Shown piece after piece: positions 1 to 7,392 of a stretch of 11,079 nucleotides of DNA; positions within the stretch are counted from its first letter, which is position 1; the number at the start of each line of letters is the position of its first letter. Origin of the DNA: Candidatus Dojkabacteria bacterium. GTDB lineage: Bacteria; Patescibacteriota; Dojkabacteria; SC72. The notes beneath the pieces were generated by a model. It was not told the DNA's origin and did no database searches. It saw only the letters and a list, made by a program, of their open reading frames with translations. A program made the translations under genes and the position numbers. The stretch covers positions 1 to 11,079 of the forward strand of contig JAAZIL010000095.1 in the NCBI GenBank assembly GCA_012800885.1. Direction: 5' to 3'.

Positions 1-1005
1 GTGCATATCTTCTGTTACAATCTGAACCTCAATAATAGTGTCTGAGACTTCTGGTAAAAGAAGTGGTCCTTGTAGTGCTTTGTATCCATTCGGTTTAGGG
101 TGAGTTATATAGTCATCAAATTCTTCTGTAATAATATCTCCCTTATCCATCATCCTTTCTAATATATTGAAACAGTTATCAGGAGTATTAGTTATTATTC
201 TGAATGCCAATAGATCTTTTATCCTACTGATATCTACATTCCCACCTTCTTTCAATTGTTTGTGTAATTTATTATATGTGCTGTATATACCCTTAACTCT
301 ACTGTGTATAGTAGGTTTGGGAGAAACATCTGAAAGTAATTGTTTAATATATTCAAGATATGCTTGTTTTTTTGATTGAGTAATATTACTTAAGAACATT
401 TTTTCCTTTATCATTTCATACTCTTGTGGTTTGTATATCTCGAATGCTCTCTCTTCTAATTCTTTTTTAATTCTGTCTAAGTTAAGATACTCTGCCAAAG
501 GCGCATATATATGTAACACCTTCTGTATCTTTGACCCTATTCTTTCAGAAGGCATGTACTCAATAGTTCTAACATTGTCTAATGTATCTGCAAGTTTTAT
601 TAGTACCGGTCTAAGATCTTCTGCATTGTTAAGTATGAACTTTATAATAATTTCATAGTCAGTTTGAGTACTAGCAGTTGCCTTGTTAATTCCATTGCAA
701 AGATTTACAAGATTTAGTACATCATCTCCGAATGTATCTATCATCTCCTCCTTAATCTCTTCAGAGTTCCCTTCACAGTGTGATATTGTATTGTGTAGAA
801 GACCACCAAGTATTGTATTAGTTTCCATACCCATCTCTGCAAGTGTAATAGCGGTACGGAGGGCATGATTTACAAAAGGTTCTCCTGAAAGCCTATACTG
901 GTCTTTATGGCATTCCTTAGCAAAATCTATACCTTTAGTAATAGTAGAACTAAAACTTTGTGGGCTAGTCTCGATTAATTTGTCTTGTAGTTGTTTAGTG
1001 GTCAT
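1..1005 (-). CDS. RelA/SpoT-family (p)ppGpp synthetase (RSH), hydrolase centre degraded; 3' end outside window
   Basis: Reading leftward from ATG 1005 there is an open frame of 335 codons to the window edge, so the C-terminus is missing. Residues 28-180 form an HD domain of the RSH family: QYRLSGEP (36-43, Arg38), His47, LLHNTISH (69-76) and KLADTLDNVRT (137-147, Asp140). Residues 230-335 are the alarmone synthetase domain: SRVKGIYS (235-242; Arg236, Lys238), DLLAFR with Asp264, PKPNGY with Tyr308, and EVQIVTEDMH with Glu326. These match the GTP/ATP-binding and catalytic residues known for the family, which makes pppGpp/ppGpp from GTP and ATP. In the hydrolase half the metal-binding HD pair is HN and the usual ED is SH, so hydrolysis is probably lost. 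The conserved His after NGY-x-x-L is Gln312. The gene starts 39 bp after tyrS and is probably co-transcribed with it. Family assignment is firm; loss of hydrolase activity is inferred. Confidence 0.9.
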   Translation of the reverse strand, partial: MTTKQLQDKLIETSPQSFSSTITKGIDFAKECHKDQYRLSGEPFVNHALRTAITLAEMGMETNTILGGLLHNTISHCEGNSEEIKEEMIDTFGDDVLNLVNLCNGINKATASTQTDYEIIIKFILNNAEDLRPVLIKLADTLDNVRTIEYMPSERIGSKIQKVLHIYAPLAEYLNLDRIKKELEERAFEIYKPQEYEMIKEKMFLSNITQSKKQAYLEYIKQLLSDVSPKPTIHSRVKGIYSTYNKLHKQLKEGGNVDISRIKDLLAFRIITNTPDNCFNILERMMDKGDIITEEFDDYITHPKPNGYKALQGPLLLPEVSDTIIEVQIVTEDMH

Positions 1006-1026
1006 AGAGAAGAGATTAGTTTTGGG

Positions 1027-1032
1027 ATTATA
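1027..1032 (-). promoter_or_regulatory. Possible -10 box of the RSH gene
   Basis: A perfect TATAAT lies in the 39-bp tyrS-RSH gap, ending 21 nt before the ATG. No good -35 hexamer is found 16-18 bp upstream, where the sequence is already tyrS coding. The stretch just before the ATG is pyrimidine-rich (TCTCTTCTCT) and has no Shine-Dalgarno sequence. It could give the RSH gene its own transcript within the tyrS operon, or be a chance match in AT-rich DNA. Confidence 0.3.
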
Positions 1033-1044
1033 GGTACTTGCTAT

Positions 1045-2271
1045 TCATCCCTGTTTACTCTGTTTAAGTTGATAGACATGTCTACCACATTTTAGTGTGC
1101 AATCTCTATCCTGAGTTAGAGATATATTAGTTTCCCATTTAGCTATTTTTTCTCCATTAATACTAACTGCATTCTGTTCTACTAACCTTTTAGCTTGTGT
1201 TTTGCTCTTAGCAATATCACACTTTACAAGTAAGTCGAGTATATTAATGGTATCTTTATCTATTTCTTTTAAGGGTTTTTCTGTATTTAAATTCTTCTTC
1301 TGAAAAATAGTCTCAAAATACTCTTGTGCTTTTTTAGCATCTTGTTCGCTTGTAATATCTTTTGTTATCTCGAATGCCAATTCCTTTTTAATGCTCATTG
1401 GATTTTCATCTTGTTCCAATCTCTTCTTTATATTTTCTATCTCATCTAGATTGTAGTTTGTTAATATCTCGAACGCTACAATTATTAATTTATCATCAAA
1501 TGCCATGATTTTTCCGAAAATATCATTTGGGGTGTCGGTGAGTTCTATCATATTACCTTCTGTTTTACCCATTTTAGAGCCATCACTTGTTTCTAATAGT
1601 TTAAGAGCAAGTACAATTTTTTCTTTCTTTAATTTATGCATAATTAGGTCTCTTCCTGCAAGCATGTTAAAGAGTTGATCATTGCCTCCTACTTCTACAT
1701 CTGTATCCATCATTACGCAGTCATATCCTTGCATTACAGGATAGAGGAATTCATGTAGATATATGGGTTTGTCTTCTTGTAATCTTTTTTGGAACATACT
1801 TCTTTTAATCATCTGCTGAACAGTGAATACTGAGGTGAGTTTGATTATCTCAGAGAAGTTTAAAGGTTCTAACCACTGACTATTGTACAGAATTTTAACT
1901 GGGTTTTCTTTATTAAACACATCAATTATTTTTGATGCTTGTTGGATATATGTTTTCATATTGTTCTCTACCTGTTCTTTTGATAGCTGTACTCTAGTAG
2001 ATGTTCTATCTGAGGGATCCCCTATTCTGGCAGTAAAGTCCCCAATTAAGAATATTACATTGTGTCCTAACTTTCTGAAATCTTCTAACTTCCTCATTCC
2101 AACAGTATGCCCTATATGTAGAGAAGGAGCGGTTGGATCAAAGCCTTGATAGATATTTATTCTTTTGCCAGAAGTAAGTAATTTTTGAAGTGCATCTTTA
2201 GATGGAACTATCTGTTCCACTCCCTTATTCAGTATTCTATTTATGATTTTAAAATCTTTTTTTACTTCCAT
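1045..2271 (-). CDS. tyrS: Tyrosyl-tRNA synthetase
   Basis: Class I aminoacyl-tRNA synthetase that charges tRNA-Tyr with tyrosine in the cytoplasm. Length is 408 residues, normal for bacterial TyrRS. The Rossmann catalytic domain carries GFDPTAPSLHIGH (43-55), the HIGH motif being His52-His55. It then has FLIGDFTARIGDPS (74-87), the VEVGGNDQLFNMLAGRD stretch (192-208), and KMGKT (233-237) in place of KMSKS. The C-terminus (about 345-405) is an S4-like RNA-binding domain (CDIAKSKTQAKRLVEQNAV). The overall pattern resembles the second bacterial TyrRS type (TyrZ-like), although KMGKT is closer to the KFGKT form of the other type. The ATG at 2271 is preceded by GAGG three nt upstream, one of the few Shine-Dalgarno-like signals in the window. 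It ends in TGA, 39 bp before the RSH gene. Confidence 0.97.
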   Translation of the reverse strand: MEVKKDFKIINRILNKGVEQIVPSKDALQKLLTSGKRINIYQGFDPTAPSLHIGHTVGMRKLEDFRKLGHNVIFLIGDFTARIGDPSDRTSTRVQLSKEQVENNMKTYIQQASKIIDVFNKENPVKILYNSQWLEPLNFSEIIKLTSVFTVQQMIKRSMFQKRLQEDKPIYLHEFLYPVMQGYDCVMMDTDVEVGGNDQLFNMLAGRDLIMHKLKKEKIVLALKLLETSDGSKMGKTEGNMIELTDTPNDIFGKIMAFDDKLIIVAFEILTNYNLDEIENIKKRLEQDENPMSIKKELAFEITKDITSEQDAKKAQEYFETIFQKKNLNTEKPLKEIDKDTINILDLLVKCDIAKSKTQAKRLVEQNAVSINGEKIAKWETNISLTQDRDCTLKCGRHVYQLKQSKQG

Positions 2272-2281
2272 TTTCCTCTGT

Positions 2282-2310
2282 ATTATATCCTCTCCTCCTG
2301 TTTTTTACAA
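2282..2310 (-). promoter_or_regulatory. Sigma-70-like promoter for tyrS (and probably RSH)
   Basis: On the minus strand TTGTAA (2310-2305, 4/6 to TTGACA) is followed by a 17-bp spacer and a perfect TATAAT (2287-2282). The -10 ends 10 nt before the tyrS ATG, so transcription should start about 3-5 nt before the start codon. The mRNA would then be almost leaderless, and the GAGG at 2278-2275 would lie at its extreme 5' end. The spacer is purine-rich and contains AGGAGG, which would lie upstream of the transcription start and so could not serve as a ribosome-binding site if this promoter is used. It would make tyrS independent of the sortase operon upstream. Confidence 0.55.
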
Positions 2311-2390
2311 AACATCTAGACTTTTATAATGAGAAATTTATATTAAAATACAGTACACTTTTGGAACTCTCTTCTGTCTTATTTGATGCT

Positions 2391-3023
2391 TTAGAGATAC
2401 CTCTTTGTTTCAGTAAGAAATGACTTTACAACATATCTCTTGTTTGCAGTAAAAAGGGGATGGCATGTGTAGAGAGTTAATATGTTGTCTTCCGTATTCT
2501 CCTCTATTTCAAGCTGCTGTGGTTTTACAATTAAGGTTTCATAGACTTCATATATATATTCTTTCTCTTGCCAATATATAAATACCTTAGAGCCAATTTC
2601 CAGTTTATCTAAGTTGTAAAAAGTTTTGTTATTTGGTGGTATATAGTAGTACCTGTGTGCTGTTATAACAGTATTACCTCCTCTGTCTGGTGTACTTGTA
2701 TTAGGTCTTCTCCATGCACCTTTAGAGAGTATCTTCTCACTATTTCCTTCTACAATATCAATATATACCCCTATTGTAGGTATAACTAGAACATTACCTT
2801 TTAGTCTACCTGATTCATACTCTTGTTTAATTTTAATACTCCTTTCCTCTCCTTCATCTAAGAAGATATCTTCTTCCTCATAGGGAACTTCCATCTTCTT
2901 TCTAATTTGGTATTGAATCTCTGGTATAAAGGGGAGTATTGCAACCGTTAAACATAGTATTGTAAGAATGGTATAAAAGAGTTTACTTTGAAACAGGGCT
3001 GAAAGGAATTTGTATTCTTGCAT
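2391..3023 (-). CDS. Sortase, class E/D-like, single N-terminal membrane anchor
   Basis: Cysteine transpeptidase that cleaves an LPxTG-like sorting signal and attaches the exported protein to the cell wall. It acts outside the membrane, anchored by one hydrophobic segment at residues 14-34. The catalytic residues are visible: His123 in NTVITAHR, Cys187 in TLYTCHP and Arg196 in FTANKRYVV. The substrate-side motif IPTIGVYIDI (81-90) is also typical. The TLxTCHP context resembles class E and D sortases, and class E enzymes are known to prefer LAxTG. Length (210 aa) is normal. The gene begins 23 bp after the stop of a surface protein that ends in an LAQTG sorting signal, so the two are almost certainly an enzyme-substrate pair in one transcript. 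The start is ATG with no Shine-Dalgarno sequence. The 44-60 region is acidic (EEEDIFLDEGEE) and probably a linker. Confidence 0.92.
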   Translation of the reverse strand: MQEYKFLSALFQSKLFYTILTILCLTVAILPFIPEIQYQIRKKMEVPYEEEDIFLDEGEERSIKIKQEYESGRLKGNVLVIPTIGVYIDIVEGNSEKILSKGAWRRPNTSTPDRGGNTVITAHRYYYIPPNNKTFYNLDKLEIGSKVFIYWQEKEYIYEVYETLIVKPQQLEIEENTEDNILTLYTCHPLFTANKRYVVKSFLTETKRYL

Positions 3024-3046
3024 TAGATATTAATGTTTAAGATAAT

Positions 3047-6000
3047 CTATGTTTCAACAATTTTATCATCCCTTTTCTTTATTATCCTCACTACTGATAT
3101 GCTTGTGAACATGCCCAGAGCTATTAATAGAACAGGTAATATATTCATACCGGTCTGTGCTAATTGGTTGGTTCCTAGTACATATTCCGAGAAATGGTTA
3201 ACAGGTAGTATTAATGTATCAGTAACGGGATCATATGTAACATTATCCCAACTAAAGTAAGAATCTGTATTAGATACTAAAGTATCACTGTCATTGTATA
3301 CTGATATGTACAAACGATTTTTAAAATTATCTTCAGTTAATCCGGTAATACCTAACTTTTGTGATATGTTTAGGTACTGTATTACAGCAGGTTTAGTGGC
3401 TAAATATGACAAACCCGTTGAGTGTATTCTCGCTCTAAATATATTTTTTATAGGTACATACTCAACTATTAAGTATTCTTCTAATTGTAATAATTCATTA
3501 ATATTCTCTAAGAGATCAAGACCAGGAGAGAATGTTATACTACCAATGTCTGCTCGAGTTAAGACTAAATCTCTCTCTGTATTACTTATATTTTTTATTA
3601 AATCGATGTTTGATGAAATGGGACCAAATGTTGTAGGAATAGTTGGGAGAGATAAAGTCATGAATGAGAGAGTCTCTCCATAGACTTTGCCTACATCTCT
3701 CCAACTTACAACAGCTCTGTATTCATATTTGGTCTCTTTCTCTAAATCTGTTAATTCGTATGAGTGTGTACTTGTTGTTGTTTTCGTTGAGTGAGGAGAT
3801 ACACTCCATACATCACCACTCTTTTTGTACTCATAGTATACTTGGACTGAAGACTCATCGGCAATCTCTACTAGTTCTCCGTTTAAAGTTGCTTTATTCC
3901 ACGTTATGTCTGTAGCAGGCTTTGTGTTTATCTCAGGTGCTTGATATTCCCAGAATAGTCTTGGATAATCATTCTCTTCATCTATGTACCATTTGTTTGG
4001 ATTAGAGGGATTAAAATTACTCATACCAATAATATCCCAATTCTCATAGGTAGCAATACTTTTCATTTGCGAGGTAGTTTTACCTATACCACCATCAGAG
4101 ATTGTTTGCCCAGAGGTTTCTTTATCCCAATATGAGTTAATAACATGTGCTTCCCCCCAATCAGCACCTATCAAGCCACCGATCGTATCTTCACCGGAAA
4201 CGACTCCAGTGGAGTATGAATTAATTACATCGCCAGCATTACAGCCTATAAGTCCTCCGGCACTGCTTTCATAGCTATTCTCCGCGGTGACAGTAGCTTC
4301 TGAGTATGAATTAGAAATGATAGAAGGTACTAGGTTCTCACTTCCTAATAGTTCTAACAAGATATCGAGCCCTTGTCCTCCCACTAGACCACCAACACAT
4401 ACATAACCTACAATATTACCTTTAGAGTATGAGTTTTCTACTTTGCCCATTAAGCCTCCCACTAAACCTCCCGACATAAAAGAAGCTGTAATATCTGCAT
4501 TTTCTATTCCTATATTCTTGACTATACCTTTTGTTCCAACAAAGCCAAATAATCCAGCACTAAATAATTCCATATTATTTATATATATATTTGATATTGT
4601 ATGCCCTTGCCCGTCAAAAGTACCGTTGTATAAATCAGACGTTTGAGTTTCAAAATTAAAAGAACCAATAGGGATCCAACCTTTATCAGTAGTATACTTC
4701 TCTTTATTACCGCAGTCTGCATAACTACTACAATCATTAAAATCCAGATCTTTAGTTAATTTGTAATTAGCTATAAGATCTTCTCTTATGCTATCCAAAT
4801 CCTCAATTGTATTTATCTCTATAGTTGGGACAACATCATATGAATATGTGTATGAAGCTAGATGACGGTAGTTAGTGTTACCTCTTACTGAATAAAAAGT
4901 ACCGCCAATATATAGTTGCTCTCCATCAAAGATTGAAGAATGTACAGTAGAGAGAGGAGCAGATAAAATATTTGGATTCCAGTACTGTATTGCATCACCA
5001 GTATCTCCATCAATGATGGCAAATTCTGTATAACCTAAACCACCAATGTATTCAAAAGAACCACCTACAAAGAGATCGTTACCTACAGGAGAAATAGTTA
5101 AAACAGCTGCATATTGATCTCTGTATACTTTAGGAATCCATGAGCTGTCCCACGCACAATTATTTGAATTCTCAAGACGGATTAATCCATAAACATTTTT
5201 AGAGTAATTTGCAATCGAATCAAAACTTCCACCAATGTAAATATATTCATCTGTTAAAGTAATATTATATACAGTAGATGGTGGTCCTTGATCAAATGTA
5301 TGAATATTTGGTGTGCAGGATTCATTCAGGCTGCCGTCGGGATTCAGTTTTGCAAACTCCCCTGTATGCGTATCATTAATGCTATTGAACCCTCCCCCTA
5401 TGTATATAGAATCTCCATCTACTTCAATATCAAACACTCCACCATTTGGGCTAGGAGTCCAACTGCTGTCCCATGTACAATTAATATTATTATTTAATCT
5501 CACAAGATTTGATACAGTTTCTTCATTTTCACTAGTACCAATTTTATTAAAACCTCCTCCTATATATATATAGTTTGAGGTAACCTCTATAGAGTATACA
5601 GTCTTAGGTTCTTCAGAAGAGTGGATATTAGGCATGCAATCAGTATTTAAAGAACCATCAGAATTTAGTTTTGCAAACTCTCCTGTATATATTTCATTAA
5701 CATTATTAAAATCCCCTCCTATGTAAACAGAATCTCCATATACTTCAATTACTCGAATGAGGCCATCAACTACAGGTGCCCAACTGGTAATTGAATAGTC
5801 AGATAAATTTATAGCTGCTAAATTGTCTCTCTCATATACAACACCGATACCTCCAATATCACCAATTTGAGAAAAATCTCCTCCGAGATACAATGTATTA
5901 CCATCTTCACTCAGTACCATATCGTATATAGGTCCATTTACTCTGGGAAAATCCTTGTTTTGTTTAAGATTATGATAATATTCTTTTGAATAAACAGGAG

Positions 6001-6088
6001 ATTCCAAATTATCTCTATATAGATGGTAAAAAGAGAAAAGAGTTAGAGAGAGAATGATAAGAGGAAAAAATACTTTGAAACTTTTCAC
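3047..6088 (-). CDS. Sortase-anchored surface protein: seven-blade propeller repeats, GLUG region, Fn3-like domain, LAQTG signal
   Basis: Exported protein of 1013 residues. Residues 5-21 are a hydrophobic export segment without an obvious AxA cleavage site. Residues 50-420 hold seven repeats of 53-56 residues, each with a Y-[IL]-G-G-x-F core (67, 122, 175, 229, 284, 340, 393). They resemble delta-60/DUF5122 repeats (GEFAKLNSDGSL), so a seven-bladed propeller is inferred. Residues 422-500 have the NYKLTKDLDF and FDGQGHTISN motifs that usually precede GLUG repeats. Residues 510-660 contain GLUG-type units (GGLVGG, NSYSKG, GGLIG, NSYSTG), probably a beta-helix. Residues 718-812 look like a fibronectin-III module. 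Residues 820-970 are unassigned. LAQTG (976-980), a membrane span (about 982-1000) and a basic tail (RIIKKRDDK) form a classic sorting signal. The start is GTG at 6088, chosen because it keeps the export segment and no in-frame start lies above it. Ligand or role is unknown; adhesion or carbohydrate binding is a guess. Confidence 0.9.
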   Translation of the reverse strand: MKSFKVFFPLIILSLTLFSFYHLYRDNLESPVYSKEYYHNLKQNKDFPRVNGPIYDMVLSEDGNTLYLGGDFSQIGDIGGIGVVYERDNLAAINLSDYSITSWAPVVDGLIRVIEVYGDSVYIGGDFNNVNEIYTGEFAKLNSDGSLNTDCMPNIHSSEEPKTVYSIEVTSNYIYIGGGFNKIGTSENEETVSNLVRLNNNINCTWDSSWTPSPNGGVFDIEVDGDSIYIGGGFNSINDTHTGEFAKLNPDGSLNESCTPNIHTFDQGPPSTVYNITLTDEYIYIGGSFDSIANYSKNVYGLIRLENSNNCAWDSSWIPKVYRDQYAAVLTISPVGNDLFVGGSFEYIGGLGYTEFAIIDGDTGDAIQYWNPNILSAPLSTVHSSIFDGEQLYIGGTFYSVRGNTNYRHLASYTYSYDVVPTIEINTIEDLDSIREDLIANYKLTKDLDFNDCSSYADCGNKEKYTTDKGWIPIGSFNFETQTSDLYNGTFDGQGHTISNIYINNMELFSAGLFGFVGTKGIVKNIGIENADITASFMSGGLVGGLMGKVENSYSKGNIVGYVCVGGLVGGQGLDILLELLGSENLVPSIISNSYSEATVTAENSYESSAGGLIGCNAGDVINSYSTGVVSGEDTIGGLIGADWGEAHVINSYWDKETSGQTISDGGIGKTTSQMKSIATYENWDIIGMSNFNPSNPNKWYIDEENDYPRLFWEYQAPEINTKPATDITWNKATLNGELVEIADESSVQVYYEYKKSGDVWSVSPHSTKTTTSTHSYELTDLEKETKYEYRAVVSWRDVGKVYGETLSFMTLSLPTIPTTFGPISSNIDLIKNISNTERDLVLTRADIGSITFSPGLDLLENINELLQLEEYLIVEYVPIKNIFRARIHSTGLSYLATKPAVIQYLNISQKLGITGLTEDNFKNRLYISVYNDSDTLVSNTDSYFSWDNVTYDPVTDTLILPVNHFSEYVLGTNQLAQTGMNILPVLLIALGMFTSISVVRIIKKRDDKIVET
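5346..5750 (-). repeat. Diverged tandem DNA repeat encoding a two-blade unit
   Basis: An 84-bp stretch at 5346-5429 recurs at 5667-5750 with most bases identical, for example AGTTTTGCAAACTC at both starts and AGAATCTCCAT near both ends. The offset is 321 bp, or 107 codons, which is two propeller blades. In the protein, residues 120-216 and 227-322 share the order YIGGxFN...GEFAKLN...C-x-PNIH...YIYIGG...C-x-WDSSW. This indicates that blades 2-3 and 4-5 arose by duplication of a two-blade segment. Confidence 0.75.
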
Positions 6089-6114
6089 TAAATAATGTTC
6101 TTAATTAATTAATA

Positions 6115-6144
6115 TATATAACTAAATATATACATCTAAGTCAA
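6115..6144 (-). promoter_or_regulatory. Promoter for the surface protein-sortase operon
   Basis: In the 81-bp gap after rarA the minus strand has TTGACT (6144-6139, 5/6 to consensus), an 18-bp spacer, then TATATA (6120-6115). Shifting one base gives a 17-bp spacer and TTATAT. The -10 ends 26 nt before the GTG start, implying a leader of about 20 nt with no Shine-Dalgarno sequence. A second AT-rich box (CATTAT) lies just before the start codon. The promoter would drive the surface protein and sortase separately from rarA. AT-rich surroundings make the -10 register uncertain. Confidence 0.45.
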
Positions 6145-6169
6145 GGATAATAGCAAGGAATGAGTATAG

Positions 6170-7387
6170 TTAAATGTCTTTTACATATTTTCTTTTTCTC
6201 AATCTATCTGGTAAACATTGCTGGCTTGATTTCTTATTAGCAAGATCATGATCATACTCATATCCTTTACCATAATTCAGATCTCTCATTAGTTTAGTAG
6301 GTGCATTACGTATATGTAGAGGTACTGGTAAATTACCATACTCTTCTATATCTTTCTTAATTTCTAACTCAGCCATATATGCACTATTATCTTTAGGAGC
6401 ATTTGAAAGATATATTGCAAGCTGAATTAAGAATACACCACACTCCGGCATACCAATTTTTTGGCACGCCTCATATACACTGTTTGCAAGTATTAAGGCT
6501 TGAGGATCACTGTTTCCAACATCTTCACTTGCAAACCTAAGTAATCTCCTTGCTACATATAGTGGGTCCTCTCCTGCACTTAGCATTCTCTGTACCCAGT
6601 AAGCAGCTGCATCTGCATTACTAGACCTCATTGATTTATGTATAGCGGAGATAATGTTGTAATGTTCCTCACCATCTTTATCGTAATAAAGAGGTTTCTG
6701 CACTACTTCTCTTATCTCTTTTTCAGATAGAGTAAGAATTTTGTCTTTCTTCTTATCTGCTTCTACTAAAGTAATACTCATCTCTAATATATTTAGAGCG
6801 GATCGTATATCACCATTAGAGAGAGTGCTAATTAAGTCTATTATCTTCTTGGATATTTTGTAATCAGGATATTCTTTTTTAATTATCCTTTTAAGAAACA
6901 GTGATATATCCTCAGTATCGTGTTGATTAAAAACAAATACCTTTGTTCTAGAGAGTAATGCACTAATTATTGAAAAAGAAGGGTTCTCGGTAGTTGCTCC
7001 TATCAATGTTATCAACCCTTTCTCAACATAGGGGAGAAGAGTATCCTGCTGTGCCTTGTTCCATCTATGAATCTCATCTAGAAAGAGCATAGTCTTTTTA
7101 TTGTACTGTTTATTACCCTCTGCAATCTTTATTATCTTTCTTAATTCCTCTTTACCACTATTTACTGCTTGCATTTTGTAAAAATCATAGTAAAGATTCA
7201 GAGATATGATGTATGCTAATGTAGTTTTACCAGTACCAGGAGGTCCCCAGAATATCATTGAGGGAACTTTTCCTAATTCAAGGAATTTATTTATTGGACC
7301 GTTTTCTCCTACTAAATGTTGTTGTCCTACAAAATCACTTAATTTTGATGGTCTGTATTTTGATGCTAACGGTTCATATATGTCCAT
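6170..7387 (-). CDS. rarA: Replication-associated recombination protein A (RarA/MgsA), AAA+ ATPase
   Basis: Clamp-loader-like AAA+ ATPase of the RarA/Mgs1/WRNIP1 family, acting at stalled or damaged replication forks. Seen in the sequence: PLASKYRPSKLSDFVGQQHL (6-25), Walker A GPPGTGKTT (48-56), Walker B MLFLDEIHRW (100-109), sensor 1 region LIGATTENPSF (128-138), an arginine-bearing ALLSRTKVF stretch, and the lid/sensor 2 region NGDIRSALN. The C-terminal tetramerisation half has the family signature (YWVQRMLSAGEDPLYVARRLLRFASEDVG) and ends with the HD...QQCLPDRL pattern. At 405 residues it is slightly short for the family but complete. The ATG at 7387 is preceded by TATAAT with only 5 nt between, and no Shine-Dalgarno sequence is present. 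It lies 98 bp downstream of the methyltransferase gene on the same strand. Confidence 0.97.
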   Translation of the reverse strand: MDIYEPLASKYRPSKLSDFVGQQHLVGENGPINKFLELGKVPSMIFWGPPGTGKTTLAYIISLNLYYDFYKMQAVNSGKEELRKIIKIAEGNKQYNKKTMLFLDEIHRWNKAQQDTLLPYVEKGLITLIGATTENPSFSIISALLSRTKVFVFNQHDTEDISLFLKRIIKKEYPDYKISKKIIDLISTLSNGDIRSALNILEMSITLVEADKKKDKILTLSEKEIREVVQKPLYYDKDGEEHYNIISAIHKSMRSSNADAAAYWVQRMLSAGEDPLYVARRLLRFASEDVGNSDPQALILANSVYEACQKIGMPECGVFLIQLAIYLSNAPKDNSAYMAELEIKKDIEEYGNLPVPLHIRNAPTKLMRDLNYGKGYEYDHDLANKKSSQQCLPDRLRKRKYVKDI

Positions 7388-7392
7388 ATCAC

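Noticed and set aside
167..868. Small plus-strand reading frames of 60-75 codons opposite the RSH gene
   Set aside because: They lie antisense to a well-recognised gene, have no family resemblance and no initiation signals.
1045..1047. UGA recoding (SR1/Gracilibacteria code)
   Set aside because: TGA ends tyrS at the normal C-terminus and no conserved protein here needs an in-frame TGA read as glycine.
2311..2390. Terminator between sortase and tyrS
   Set aside because: No stem of useful length followed by a T-run could be found; the gap is explained better by the tyrS promoter.
6101..6120. TTAATTAATTAATATATATA as a replication-origin AT box
   Set aside because: Simple AT repeat without DnaA boxes or origin genes nearby; it more likely belongs to the promoter of the surface-protein operon.
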